DNA of 64,000 nt from Cadophora sp. MPI-SDFR-AT-0126 (taxonomy: Eukaryota > Ascomycota > Leotiomycetes > Helotiales > Ploettnerulaceae), in NCBI GenBank assembly GCA_020747065.1, contig JAGMVK010000013.1:496001-560000 (forward strand). Direction: 5' to 3'. The position numbers and the translations under genes are program-made. Of the stretch, positions 45,783 through 57,836 are shown piece by piece (position 1 is the first letter of the stretch; every line of letters starts with the position of its first letter). The notes below the pieces were generated by a model. The model worked only from the letters and a program-made list of their open reading frames with translations. It had not been told where the DNA came from and did not search any database.

Positions 45783-48761
45783 TTAGACTACCCAAGTAAA
45801 CGTCTGTTCGACTTCGAATGAAGTTTTCTCTCTGTGAAAGGTGTTAGTTCGAAGCTTTAAGTGGAGAGGTAGTAGGAAACTTGCCTGATGTCAGCGGATG
45901 AAGAGCCGATCAGTACGTTGAAAACTCCTTCCTCGGCAATCCACTCCTTCTCATCAGTATCATAGTACCCAACAGAATACTTGTCAATGCTCAGCACTAC
46001 GTCTCGCGTCTCGCCAGGCTTCAGGAAGACCTTCGCGAAAGCTTGCAGCTCCTTCTCCGGTCGTGGCAATCGAGATTTCTCGTCGTGAATATATGCTTGG
46101 ACGATCTCGGCACCTTGGACACGGCCGCTATTTGTAACTGGCACGGTGATGGTGATTTTCTCACCATCAGCAAGAACTGTGCTGCTGATGAGGGGCTTGC
46201 CGTACGTGAAGGTCGTGTATGAGAGACCGTGGCCGAAGGGGAAGAGTGGTGCGATCTTCATACGCTCGTAGTGGCGATATCCAATGTACAGGCCTTCGCC
46301 GTAGACGACCTTTAAGTTCTCACCGGGCCAGTTGTGGTAGGTTGGGTTGTCTTCGAGCCTCTTGGGAAAAGTGGTCTAAATGGTAGTTAGAAATCGTAGA
46401 ACGCCAATAAGGGATCTAGAACTATCTCTCGACTTACGGGAAGCTTTCCACTAGGATTCTTGAATCCAAAAAGTACGTCGGCCAAGGCATTTCCAGCTTC
46501 TTGACCTTGGTACCATGCTTGCAGAATGGCGGGTACGCGATCTGCCCAAGGCATTGTCACAGGCGATCCAGATTGATTGACAACAATCGTTCTTGGGTTT
46601 GCCTTGATGACAGCCTCGATAAGTCGATCCTGGCTGCCATCTGCAGGTAGATCCATGGACTTGCGATCATATCCCTCTGACTCCCATTCTCCGTCTAATC
46701 CGACTATAACAACTGCAACATCGGCAGCTTTGGCAGCATCAACTGCTTCTTGCAAGTAATCCTTCTTGTCCTCTTCTTTGTAGCCGATACGGACACCTCC
46801 GTTTCCGTGAGTCCGATTCTCAGCCTTCTGTCTCCAGAATGGTCGTAATTCGTTAGTCAGCTCTGCAACGAGTTGTATGGGCTTGCCAGCCTCTAATTGC
46901 ATATCAAACAATTGTTGTTGTGAATCGTCAAACATAGCCTCTCCCTTCTCCGTCCAATCCCAGATGTCAACCTTGACCTTGCCATCAACATACAGGCGTC
47001 CAGCGCCAACACTTGAGAAACTCATAGTATGCAGGCCAGTCGTCTTGGGAGTGAGGGTTGTCTTCGCGCGACACGACCAGATGTTGCCAACTTCCAAAGG
47101 TACCGAGTCCCAGAGGAAAAGATCTGTGTTCGTCCGATGTTGGATCACTCTCGGCTCCCCATCGAACTTATCACCGACATAGAACTCGAGGCTGACACCT
47201 TGCTCGCCGGTGACGGTCGTGCAGTAGTCAGCTGCCAACGGCAACCACTTATAAGTTTGACAGCCAACGGCATAAGGTACCTCTTGTTCTGCGACAGCTT
47301 TGATGCTATCCAAAGGGAGGGTATTGTAGTACGGGTTGAGACTGGCACTACCTCCACCACCTGCGATGGCTCGGTTGGCATTGGGACCGATGACAGCTAT
47401 CTTGTCCGAGGGCTTGATTGGCAGGACGCTCCCTTCATTCTTCAATAGAGTCAGACCTTCGGTACCTGCATCTCGGATCAATTGACGAGTCTCTTCTCGG
47501 TCATCTTCACGCTCAGGTAGCTCGGCTGACATGTCGCTACCCTTTGTCCGCTGAACCAGGTAAAGTATATTAGCAACGGCATCTTCAACAGACTTCCTAC
47601 TAAGTTCGCCGTTCTCGACAGCTCGGATTGTCTTCTCTCCACGCCACAGTGTGGAAACAGGCATTTCGATATCACAGCCGTGTTCGATAGATTCAACGAA
47701 AGAGTTGGTTCCACCCCAGTCAGACATCACCATGCTGAATCATGTCAGTAAAAATAGTCTACAGGATCAGTGTCATTACCCATCATAGTTCCATTCGCCT
47801 CGGAGGATGTCCTTGAGAGTGTGTTCGTTCATATCTGCGTGTACGCCGTTGATGAGATTGTACGAGGACATCACAGCCCATGGGTTTGCTTCACGGATGG
47901 CAATTTCGAAGGGACGCAGGTAAAGTTCGCGAAGAGGACGCTCTTGCACCAATGAATCGATCTTGAATCTCTCCGTTTCTTGCTCGTTAGCCACAAAGTC
48001 TGTAGAAACCATTAGCATTTCGCACGTGATGGGAAACGACTGGCTAAGACTGACGCTTGATAGTTGCTGCAACACCACTGCCCTGAAGACCGTTTATGTA
48101 GGAGGATGCGAGCTTTCCAGTCAAGAATGGATCTTCCGAGAAGGATTCGAAATTTCGACCACCAAGAGGTCCCCGATGTAGACACACGGTTGGCGCCAGC
48201 AGCACTTGGGCAGATCGGGCTTTGGCCTCTGCAGCCAGATGTTTTCCGACTTGGAAAAGGAGGTCCTTGTTCCATGTTGCAGCTAGCGAGACTCCACAGG
48301 GAAAGAGAGCAGCCTAGTAATGTGTTAGACCAATTTCGAAAGTCAGAGCTGTAAGAGTAACCGACCTTTGTGCCAGCCTTGAATATCGCACCTCGAGCAC
48401 CATTTGGGCCATCGCTGGTCTTGAACGCTGGAATTCCTTTTTCGGGTATCGATTTTGATCGCCAAAAATCTGCAGCTGTGAGGAGAGAGACCTACGATGT
48501 TATTAGCTTGGAGGCTTCAAAAGTTGATGCCGTTCCATTGCCTACCTGTTCTTCAAGTGTAAGTGACGCGGCCAAAGTGCGAGCACCTGCCCTCTTGTCG
48601 CTTGGCCGAGTTATACCTGCATTTTTGGCTATTGGACTGTCTGGTGGTGATAGCTCTGAGTTGGGTGTGTCGTTCGTGTCTCCACTTGAACGATCCTCCG
48701 AATCCTCCGCGTACTTGTCGAAAATGGGGTCATTGATCTGGCTATCTGGGGACGCCGGCAT
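45783..48761 (-). CDS. GH3 beta-glucosidase with PA14 insert, no signal peptide
   Basis: This is a family 3 glycoside hydrolase that releases glucose from beta-glucosides. Seven exons: 48761-48546, 48491-48366, 48313-48055, 47999-47780, 47734-46438, 46375-45885 and 45831-45783; total 885 aa. The first 70 residues are hydrophilic and Ser/Asp/Pro-rich, with no signal peptide, so the enzyme is probably intracellular. The GH3 N-terminal domain has LTLEEQVSLLTAADFW, TSDGPNGARG, GVAATIKHFVANEQE and the nucleophile motif MSDWGG (Asp279). The C-terminal domain contains a PA14 insert (about 455-600, GAGRLYVDGKV) and WESEGYDR at 624-631. The FnIII-like end is PVTNSGRVQGAEIVQAY. The last intron (45884-45832) uses a GC donor (GCAAGT...CAG); splicing it restores a usual terminus, REKTSFEVEQTFTWVV. 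Intron 2 starts with an atypical GTCGGT. A TATA-like TATATA lies at 48971-48976. Confidence 0.9.
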
Positions 48762-50813
48762 GGTGGGTGGATGTGAATCTCTTCTTGCCGAAACTGATAC
48801 TGGGGGTATCAAAAATTGGTCGATACCTTCCTGGCAAAATGCTGAAGAACAAAAAGTGCAAGGAAAATAACTTTTAATGGTACTGCAACTCTAATGACCA
48901 CCAGAGCGAGAGTAGAAGATGGTAGCTTTCCAAAGTAACAGAAGTCACGGCGAGTTGGGAGAGAGGCTGTTATATACAACAAAACCTAGATAGGACTAGA
49001 GAAGAGTGTATGGATCAGCTGGCTCAGATGATATGACTCTAACCCGATGTTTAAGCGGATAAAGCAGGGCATATTCCGCCAGTAAAGAGCAAGAAGAAAA
49101 GTAAGATGAGACGAGAATGGATGCAGCCCGTTGAGGCGTGGCGGCTGAATTGAAGGTCACTATGGAGAGAATGGGGACTCTGATGAATACAAGTCAACTA
49201 GCAGGCGAACCAGAGCGAGATGCACAGGCTTTACTACATGCTGCATGGGGCAACCGAGCATCCGTACAGATCCAAGTGTGGGGACTCTGTGTGCATTTTC
49301 CCGCAGGTCAGCGGCGGGTTCAAGAGACCAGTGGTGAGTTGTTGGAAGGAGAAGGCTGGGTTGAGTTTGGAATTGGGATGAGAAATGGGTGAAGGGGTTG
49401 CTGCGAGAAGACGGGTACGCTTGAGAACTCTCCGAACAGACGAGCAGGAGTGAGCGGACCGTCGACCGAGCCTCTTGTCCTAGACGACTTCTCCTCTCCT
49501 CCAGCCTGGCCAGGGATTGCGGTGCCATTTCGGTGGGGCAATTCTCTATGAAAAGCTCGCAATGGAGAAGATGAGCGCAGGCAGCGCTGGAAGCAAACTA
49601 TCCTTCAGTCTGTGTCAGGCCTTTCATATCGACTGTCAATTAATTTTCCTCATGGATGTTACAGACGAAGGGAGAATCCGGTCAGGGCGGGATGTAAGTC
49701 GGGGGGCGAAAACAGTTGTCCCAGTGGCCAGACCCAGACCCTGTGCCCTGGATGCATGTTCGAGAGACAGGCCAGTCATGTTTGCATGTGCAGTGAGTGC
49801 AGCGCAAGGCCAACCACTGACAGTGTTGATATTCAACGGAATGCCCTCAAAGGAATGCCTGCGACTGCCTGCCGTAAGGTTGATCTTCCTCTCCAGCGCC
49901 GGAACACGGGCCGGTTCGCCACTCTAGTTTCACAACACCCGTCATCCGAAATGCAGAGACTATGACGAGTCGGACCAGACGACAGTGCTTGTTTCTTTTG
50001 TAGCCTTTGTAGGCCCATCGCCGAGGCTCTGGCTCTGGTGGTCGTGAAGTCGCAAGTCGAGTCTCCGCAATAGATCCACAGTGTGAGTTAGTAGTAGTAG
50101 CCATTCACATGTGTGAAGGGGTATGGGTACGGGTACCTTGAACAGGGCTTGACGAGGGGAGGTCACATACAGCAGACAAGGCATGTATTGTGTGTGAAGA
50201 TAATGCTTGAGGGTTGCGGCAGCGTATTATCCCGTTGCAGATATGCATGTATGCACTCAGCACTGGCTGAGGTGCCATGCTCGTGGGAGTCGTGGCATGT
50301 TCGCATGGTCAAGCGATGTTGGCGCCGGGGGGTAATGAAAGACAGAGGGAAACATACATATAGATGGATGGCAAAGAAAAATTTGTACGAGGTTACTGAG
50401 CTTGAACTTTGGTAAAAGGATGCGAGATGGTAAAGAAGGATTGCCAGGGCACCGTCGGATCCTTTCCATCTGACCTGATCTGATCTGACCTGCCCACCTC
50501 GTCTGTACAGCCAATCCTTGCTCGAGATCTAATCTAATCTACCCCACCTATGAGTTCAATACCCAGTTGAAACTCCAGTCGCCCGTCATAAACGACACAC
50601 TCTCCGCGCCATCTTACGCAACTTCAGCCAAATTGCAGACGAAGCTTTCAGCCTTCTCTCTTATGCATTCCACCATCTCGTCTCGCCTCGCCTCGCCATG
50701 AATCCATGTCCATGTCCTTGTCCTTGTTCCTGTCCGTAACACCGCATCAGATCTGCACATCCACATCCACACCCGCATCTCTATCGCTGGTCTACCACTA
50801 TCGTTCCGCCGCT
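48762..50813. other. 2 kb intergenic region
   Basis: No gene is supported. The left end has the GH3 promoter with a TATATA at 48971-48976. Near the right end (about 50640-50800) is a CT-rich leader with TCCATG/TCCTTG repeats, upstream of the DUF202 gene. In-frame ATGs at 50706 and 50712 could extend the DUF202 protein by up to 36 residues. Confidence 0.4.
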
Positions 50814-52001
50814 ATGGCTGAGACAGCCGGCCGAAACCACTCTACGGCCCCAGACGAGTCTCTAGAAGAGCCCCATCAGGTGCATCTCAATTGTCCGGCA
50901 CGCACATCCGTAGACAGCCCTGACACAAGCGCGCGTGAAGCAACTGAACTGGCGCGTATTCGGAGCAATTACACTAGGGCTTCGTCCTATCACCACGCAG
51001 GATCTAGCATAGGTTCCTCGAAGCCAGATCGTCTTCTGGGACGTTTCAACTATACCATCAGAGTCTTCTGGCGCCGTCAGATAAGCATTACCGTTGCTCA
51101 CAGCACATGCAGAGATCACCTGGGTAAGTTACAGCAGCGCCTCTCCAATTTTCTCTCCACCCTCTCATCCCGTCCTCCAACTCATACCCCCACTCCTATC
51201 AAGTCCCTATTTTCCAATTATCGCGACTCATAGAGCTTTGTCTTGCCCTGTTTATGTCTGCTGCCTGATTAGGAACTCCGGAGTTGGTGGCTGGCAAGCC
51301 TCCTCATGCAGAAAGTCATCTGCTGTTCTTATTTTAGTGTATCACGAAGTCATTTGCACATCAAAAACCTGCTGGAGCCGACGAGCATGCCTTGTCTAAC
51401 TTCATCTATCGATGGGGTAGTATGGGAGAACACGCGGGATCACGCACCGTGTCACGTTGTTCCCTGCCAGTCTGCCGTTGTTCCATGGATTTTGTATCGC
51501 GTCCCATGTTAATAAATGTCACTAATCAGCACTTACAGCATTGGAACGTACATTTCTTGGCTATTTGAGGACCTCTCTCGCCTTGTCGATGCTCGGAATT
51601 GTCGTGGCTCAATTATTGCAAGCACACTCCCGCATTAATTGGCTCGCTGGGATGTATACTGACGGGTGATGTGGCCGTAGCCGACTCCAGCGCTCTCCAA
51701 CGCCAAACCCTCACTTCGGCTTCTTCGTTCTGGGAAAACCGTTGGCGATCATTTGCCAGGGAGCTGCCATCTATACAATCCTGATCGGGGTCTTCAGGAC
51801 ATGGAGATCACAAAACGCAATTGTCAGGGGAAAGGCTATTTCTGGAGGCTACGAGATCGTTGCTCTCGCTGGGGGAATATGCGCCGTGAGTCTATGCATC
51901 GGTGTCTTACTTCAACAAGCCACGTACTGATTTTATGCACCCAGATCTTGATTATGTTCACGGTGCTTCTTATTGCTGTCGACATATCCAAAGAGGTCTG
52001 A
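50814..52001 (+). CDS. DUF202 (YidH-type) membrane protein
   Basis: This is a small fungal membrane protein of the DUF202 family, function unknown. Four exons: 50814-51123, 51539-51617, 51681-51885 and 51945-52001; 216 aa. A hydrophilic N-terminus (about 100 residues, many Ser/Arg) precedes the DUF202 core: CRDHLALERTFLGYLRTSLA, helix SMLGIVVAQLF, then RLQRSPTPNPHFGFFVLGKP, helix AIICQGAAIYTILIGVFR, and a last helix LIMFTVLLIAVDI. Intron 1 is long (415 nt, GTAAGT...CAG). Intron 2 (51618-51680, 63 nt) uses a GC donor (GCAAGC, branch TACTGAC, acceptor TAG). It is required: without it the frame reads into a stop at 51668, and with it the conserved AQLF/RLQR junction appears. Start at 50814 (gctATGG) is preferred. 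Confidence 0.85.
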
Positions 52002-53176
52002 CTTCCATCGACCCATGATCTGACTTTGACGATAGGCAAACCGAGCCGAATGAACCCTGATAGCGAGGTCGTATTTGCCAGAAACTAACGGACGAATGTG
52101 TGATGATTGGAGGCCTTTCTCGGCACAAAGAATCCTTCAATCATGGCCATCTGTCTGCTGCCGGTTAAGAGTAGCATTGGGGGGGGGTTCATGCATGTCT
52201 TCACATGCCACAGAAGATATTAAATGCAATATCGAGAAGCTCTTCAGACGTACCGGAAAGTTTCCAGAACTAAGGTAGACTGGATTGGAAAGATCAAGCA
52301 AAGCTTGGACAGAGTCTCTAGTGCCTGGGGTCGGGGAGATCTGGCGCCTGGCCGGTTCATTCATCATTTGGAGGGGCCATTTGATGGAACAGGTACCGTA
52401 CATGCAGCCAACTTTGAGCCAAAAGCCACGACATCTATATAAATTGAAATGGCAAGCCCAAATGTGCTGATCTCTCCATTTGCCACTTAAGACTGAACGA
52501 GAAAGATGTTGAAGCCTTGAAATGTCGGGTGCTTTGAGGACTCTGTGAATTGGCCCCCGTGAGGGGAAATCTATCATTCTAACCTATTCTTCCCGCTCAT
52601 AATAGCCTTGTCATTAGGATCTTTACCCCGCTCTTCCGGCAAGCGCAGATACAAGCAAAAAACTAAGGTTTCATTCCGTTTTCAGATAGTCACGTGTAAA
52701 AATGACTTTGAGTCACATGATTTTATTTCGCTTACTAATCCAAGATTGCCTTCATCTTGGCAACGGCGATAGCATGCGGTCTGGTCTCAATCAGTCGACT
52801 TCACTCCACAATTCACGGATATCCGATTTCGCCATTTCGTTCTCCTTCTCCATCGATCGATTCCTGTACAAAACTTTTAATTGTATTGAAGAAAACGCGC
52901 AGGCGCATACAAGCCATCTTGAAACAAGCCTGTCTATTACAAACATTCCTTGACTTTTTGGGGCAGATCAAGCAAAGTTTGCTCTTGGTTTTCGTCAAGG
53001 GAGCACAAGTTGACCCGATAAGGCCGAACGCCTCCTCATTTACGAAAAGAGCCGCATACGCATCACATATCAACAACTTCCCTCCTCCCAGAAGTGGGAT
53101 TCAACTCCACAACTTCACCACATCTGGACCAACTTTGATATTTTCCTTTTTCGATCGCCCCTAGGCACTTTTCAAG
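52002..53176. other. Intergenic, zinc transporter promoter
   Basis: 1.2 kb with no supported gene. Short frames at 52702-53164 overlap each other and lack protein character. The region directly before 53177 is the probable promoter of the zinc transporter. Confidence 0.4.
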
Positions 53177-54978
53177 ATGGCGTGGTCAAAGTCAACACGG
53201 ATTTCGATAATGCTGGGGATTGATGCCGCATTCTTGGTCCTGGAGCTAGGGACTGGAATATGGGTTGGGAGTTTGGCACTGATGGCGGATGCCTTCCATA
53301 TGGTCAGTAGATGGCCGTAGAGCTCGGTCTGAACGGCAAATGAGCTTTTGGGGACTGTAGGCTGGTCTGGGAGCTGAATGGCTAACGGTGGCGTAGTTGA
53401 ACGATATCATATCCCTTGTCGTAGGATTATGGGCTGTCAAAGCTGCACAGCAGTCATCAACAGATAAATATTCCTTCGGAGTCAGTACATTCGACATATA
53501 CTAACGCGCGGATATGAACTGACGGTCAGTAGTGGTTGCGTGCCGAAATCCTGGGTGCATTCTTCAACGCAGTATTTTTAATCGCCCTTTGCCTCTCGAT
53601 TGTCCTAGAGGCTATACAACGACTCATCGATCCTCCCGAGATCAGCAACCCGAAGTTCATTCTTATTGTTGGATCATTGGGATTGGCATCCAATCTTGCA
53701 GGATTCTTGGTTCTTGGAGGACATGGACATTCGCACGGTCCAGAGGAGCATGATCATGGACACGACGAGATCAGGGATGCAGAGGAAGGACATGGCCATG
53801 GACACAGTCATGGAGAACAACCTGATGCGAACGGCGGAGATGATGGACCTATCGGAGATATATTCCCCGAAGCGGTTGTTGCCAGAGCCAAGTCTAGGCA
53901 ACACATTCGATTCACGGCCGACGACTCAGATGCCACTACCAATGTTGAATCTCCCAAATCTTCGAAGCAGCACCGAAGAAGGACTAGCAGTATCAGAAAT
54001 GGCCGATACTCGACCCCGGATGAGTTCAGTATCCACCCTGCCAGCTTCAGACAAGAAATTATTGCTGCGAGCAAGCCGCAACTTGGTGGGATCGAGAGTG
54101 AGGCCACTTCCGAAGACGAAGCAGTGGTGGACGAGCCTACTGAGAACTCGCCATTGCTCACTGGAGCAAGCTCGCCTGGAAAGTCAAAGGGACACGATCA
54201 CGACCATGAGCATTCTAAACCACAGCGAAGGCAGGATTCGTGGCATACTGACCACAACCACAACAAGCCAAAGAAGGCCAAGAAGGGTGGTCATGGCCAC
54301 AGTCATGATGATATGGGAATGAACGCTATGATCCTTCATGTTATTGGAGACGCACTAGGAAATCTTGGAGTCATTGTGTCTGCTTTGATCATCTGGCAGA
54401 CGACATGGTCCGGACGCTTTTACGCCGATCCGGCTGTTTCTCTCTTCATCACTCTCATCATCCTCAAATCAACCCTTCCCCTTACGTTCGCAACCGCCAA
54501 AATCTTGCTTCAGGCTACTCCGGACCACATCGATGTCACCGATATCAAAGACGATATCCAGGAACTTCCAGGTGTCATCAGCTGCCATCACGTTCACATT
54601 TGGCAACTCAGCGACACTCAGATCGTCGCATCCATGCACATCCAGGTCGAATTTCCTATCAGCGAGGCCAGTGGTGAGAAGTACATGGAGCTAGCCAAAG
54701 CGGTACGAAAATGCCTTCACGCCTACGGCATTCATAGCGCTACGATTCAACCAGAGTTCTGTATTGATAAAGCTCACGACCACACTGGCGAGAGACCAGG
54801 CGCAGTTGGACTCGACGGCATTGTGGGACAACCTCGTTGCGGCCTTGATGACGACGACACATGTCTCTTAGAATGTGTCGACGACTGCAAGGGCAAAGGC
54901 TGCTGCTCACCGAAGGCACCCGATTCCCAACACGATCACTCAGATCATGAAGGCCATGGCCATGGCCATGCACATTAG
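53177..54978 (+). CDS. ZRC1: Vacuolar zinc transporter, CDF family (Zrc1/Cot1-like)
   Basis: This Zn2+/H+ antiporter loads zinc (perhaps also cobalt or cadmium) into the vacuole. Three exons: 53177-53302, 53397-53480 and 53533-54978; both introns begin GTCAGT and end TAG. The product is 551 aa. Helix 2 contains the metal site ADAFHMLND (His41, Asp45) and helix 5 its partner HVIGDALGN (His339, Asp343). Two His-rich cytosolic stretches follow helix 4 (GGHGHSHGPEEHDHGHDE) and precede helix 5 (GHDHDHEHS, GHGHSHDD), with a long acidic/Ser-rich linker between. The C-terminal cytosolic domain (QLSDTQIVASMHIQVEF) ends in a Cys-rich and then His-rich tail (CLLECVDDCKGKGCC, GHGHGHAH). All transport residues are present. 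The first two exons are short but restore the conserved helices 1-3 exactly. Confidence 0.94.
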
Positions 54979-55564
54979 AATGCTTTCACGTATCCACGTT
55001 CATTTTCGTTTGTCAAAGCAGGTGGCACTAGTTAGGAGCGATTCTGGTAGCCTAGTTATCTGAAAGCTAGGTATGCTTTTTGTGGGGGGAGGGGCGTTTT
55101 GGCGCGATGAACCTGAACTTTGCAGTCGGCAATTTTTCCCTCGGCATATCTCAACAGTGGATAGCTGCCTCGCCTGGTTTGTGATGCCTGTTCGAGCAGG
55201 TGTATTTTAGCAGGCTGTACTTTTAGCGAATGTGTGGACATGATGCATAGACAGGCAGGGAAGTAGGTAGAAAGGCAGATATATAATTAATTGATGCGAT
55301 ATGCTTTGAACATATACTTGAAATTGAAACTTATCCTAATAACAAAGTCTCTCGCGGCATGTACTACATCAAGTTGTCATGCAAAATGACAGCTAGAAGT
55401 CCTTTGCTCAGTACTGCTGCCCATGTGGAGTATTCTTATCAGATTGAGCCTACCGATGTACGATCCATCTGGTCTCTGCGACATCTATTTTTCTAAGCCC
55501 AGCTCTTGAAACTCACGCTTATCCATGACCAGCCTCGCTTCCACCTCTGATCCTATCCGCAAAT
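54979..55564. other. Convergent intergenic gap
   Basis: 3' flanks of the zinc transporter and of the OLA1 gene. No repeat, RNA gene or open frame of note. Confidence 0.4.
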
Positions 55565-57836
55565 TTACTTCTTTGCAGGCGCGACGTCTGTCATTTAGTT
55601 AGCTCATTCGCTACCCCACTGAGGCGGGTATTTGGGAGAACTTACTGAACTGGAAATGGATGATGTCCCCTGCAAGATAGCAAGTCAGTCAATAGAGCCA
55701 CAACCAAACTCTCCCATCACCAATCCTTCCCCTCTAGCATAGATTCACAGCAAACCAAGGTAAATCCGCCCTCAACGCCATCCAGACCTGGACATAATCC
55801 CTCGTAGCCAAGATGTCAAACTAATTGAGAACAAAACTTACCATCCTTGACCTCATACCCTCTTCCCTCCTGCCTATACTTGCCCGCCGCTTTGATAGGA
55901 CCCATGGACTTCCCTCCCTCGCACAAATCATGGAAATCCTGGTAAGCCACAACTTCCGCCTTGATGAAGCCGCGCTCAAAGTCGCCATGAATAGCACCTG
56001 CTGCCTGTGGGGCAAGGCACCCGCGCGGGATGGTCCAGCACCGAATTTCTTTCTCACCAGCTGCGAATCATCAGTTCCCATATCATGTACCCATTTGCTA
56101 TTCAACAGAGAAGGAAAAGAAAAACTCGCCAGTGAAATAATACTGCAACCCCAACTTCGTGAACCCCTCGGTAACAATCTTCTCCAATCGACTCCTAACC
56201 TTTCCCCCACCATTCTCCTTCAACCAGTTCTCCAATCCCTCTTTATCATCCTTAAAGCTATGAACTTTATCCTCGAACTCGATCGAGAAAGGTATGATGT
56301 CTCTGGGGAGGCCGCCGTGCTCGGTCACCCATTTTGCGATGAGGGGAAGGTATTTGGATTTTTGGCGGAGATAGTCTTTCATTGTTAGGTTGACGAGGTA
56401 GATTGTCGGTTTGGTGGTTATGAGTTGCATCTAGGAGGTTGTGTCAAGAAAGGAAATCTGTGTGGGGAGATGGTGTGATGTCCTATGATGGGAAGTTGCA
56501 TACCTTCTCGTTGATCAATTCGATCTCGGCAGATGTCCAGGATCCGTCACGGACTGGTTGGTCTTTCTCTAGCATCTTTTTTGGACTGTCAAATCTCTGA
56601 AACTCCTCATTCATATCTTTAAAGTATGTTCTGGGCAGGAATGGAAAAACACATGACATACAGCTTTGATCTTGGTAACCGTGCTTGGGAAGAGCGGGTT
56701 CATCTTGAATTTTCCGCCTGCTTTCCTTACGACTGCTTCTTCGGAGACAATGGTCTTCGCCAGAATATCTATTATTTCTCTCATTTAGCTCTGTGGCCCT
56801 CCGCACTTAATTCTCATTGCGATTGAGTGTGATGGGGAGCTCGCTTACCTAAATCCTTCTTACAGAGCTCACTCTGGATGGTATCTACACCGCCGCACAG
56901 CACAAATTAACACGATTCAGGGCAGGAAGAGCAAAACACTTGCTCAAATCCCTGACAGGGTCGATCGAATCATCGACATGCAGTACTTCGTCGTTGTCGA
57001 ACGCTCGCACGATGTGGTACATTCCGTCGACCGCTTGGATGTGCGAGAGGAAAGCGTTGCCGAGTCCTTCGCCTTGGGAAGCGCCTTTGATGAGCCCAGC
57101 TATGTCGGTTACTTGGAGGCTGTAACGGGTGTCAGTGAATAATGTTTCCTGGGATTTTGGAGCACGAGGAGGAACAGGGTGACGTACTAAGCTGGGTACA
57201 TGGACGGAGGCTTCCAGATGTCGCATAGAAAGTCCTGTGAAAAGTGTTAGCCGATTCCAGGTCTAAGTAGAATCATTTTGTGGCAGCATGCCAGCGAGGA
57301 AACAAGACCACACTCCATGCCTCTTATCATCCTCATATGACTTACACCTCTTACGAAATGTTAACAAGACAGTTGGCTAAGAATATAGAGCACAGTGGTA
57401 ATTTCTCTCTTTGAAAAATATGACTTTACATGACTGCAAAAAAGCTATGGGTTCAAGCTCAAAGTTACGAGGAAAATTACTCATGATCTGCTATCCTAGA
57501 GGCAGAAAGAAAAGCAAAATTTTCACAGCAACCAATTGAAAACGCAGCATAGAAGAAAACAAATCCTTAGAAATTGGTCACAACCGTGGCGACTTTAGAA
57601 TAATAAACAAATAAACATACATATCTCGCATCCGGAACGGCACACCTAGCCTCATTCGGCTCGATCGTACAAAAAGGATAGTTCTCAGCCGCAGCATTCT
57701 GATCAGTCAAAAGATTGAACAGCGACGATTTTCCCACATTCGGCAATCCCACGCAACCCATCTTCAGATTCTTGCGAACCCGTCCAAAAGCAACGACATT
57801 ACTCTTGACATCTTCAGTTACTTTCTTTGGTGGCAT
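55565..57836 (-). CDS. OLA1: OLA1/YchF-type P-loop ATPase
   Basis: This is an Obg-family ATPase (YchF/Ola1), a conserved cytosolic protein linked to ribosomes, translation and stress. I read ten exons: 57836-57621, 57234-57188, 57119-56944, 56884-56849, 56768-56662, 56596-56504, 56430-56130, 56060-55842, 55669-55646 and 55587-55565, giving 413 aa. P-loop GLPNVGKS is at 30-37, switch II DIAG at 93-96. NLTMKDY replaces the GTPase NKxD, as in ATP-using YchF proteins. The TGS domain at the end has APQAAGAIH and [15 protein letters not shown]. Two of nine introns need GC donors: 56943-56885 (GCAAGT) and 56129-56061 (GCGAGT). The second gives FTAGEKEIR, a conserved sequence; no GT donor keeps the frame. 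Intron 1 is long (386 nt). The segment from about 147 to 195 ([16 protein letters not shown]) is the least conserved and least certain part. Confidence 0.88.

Noticed and set aside
2445..54978. A metal-homeostasis gene cluster (Cu-ATPase and Zn transporter)
   Set aside because: The two genes are about 47 kb apart, with many unrelated genes between them; it is no more than coincidence.
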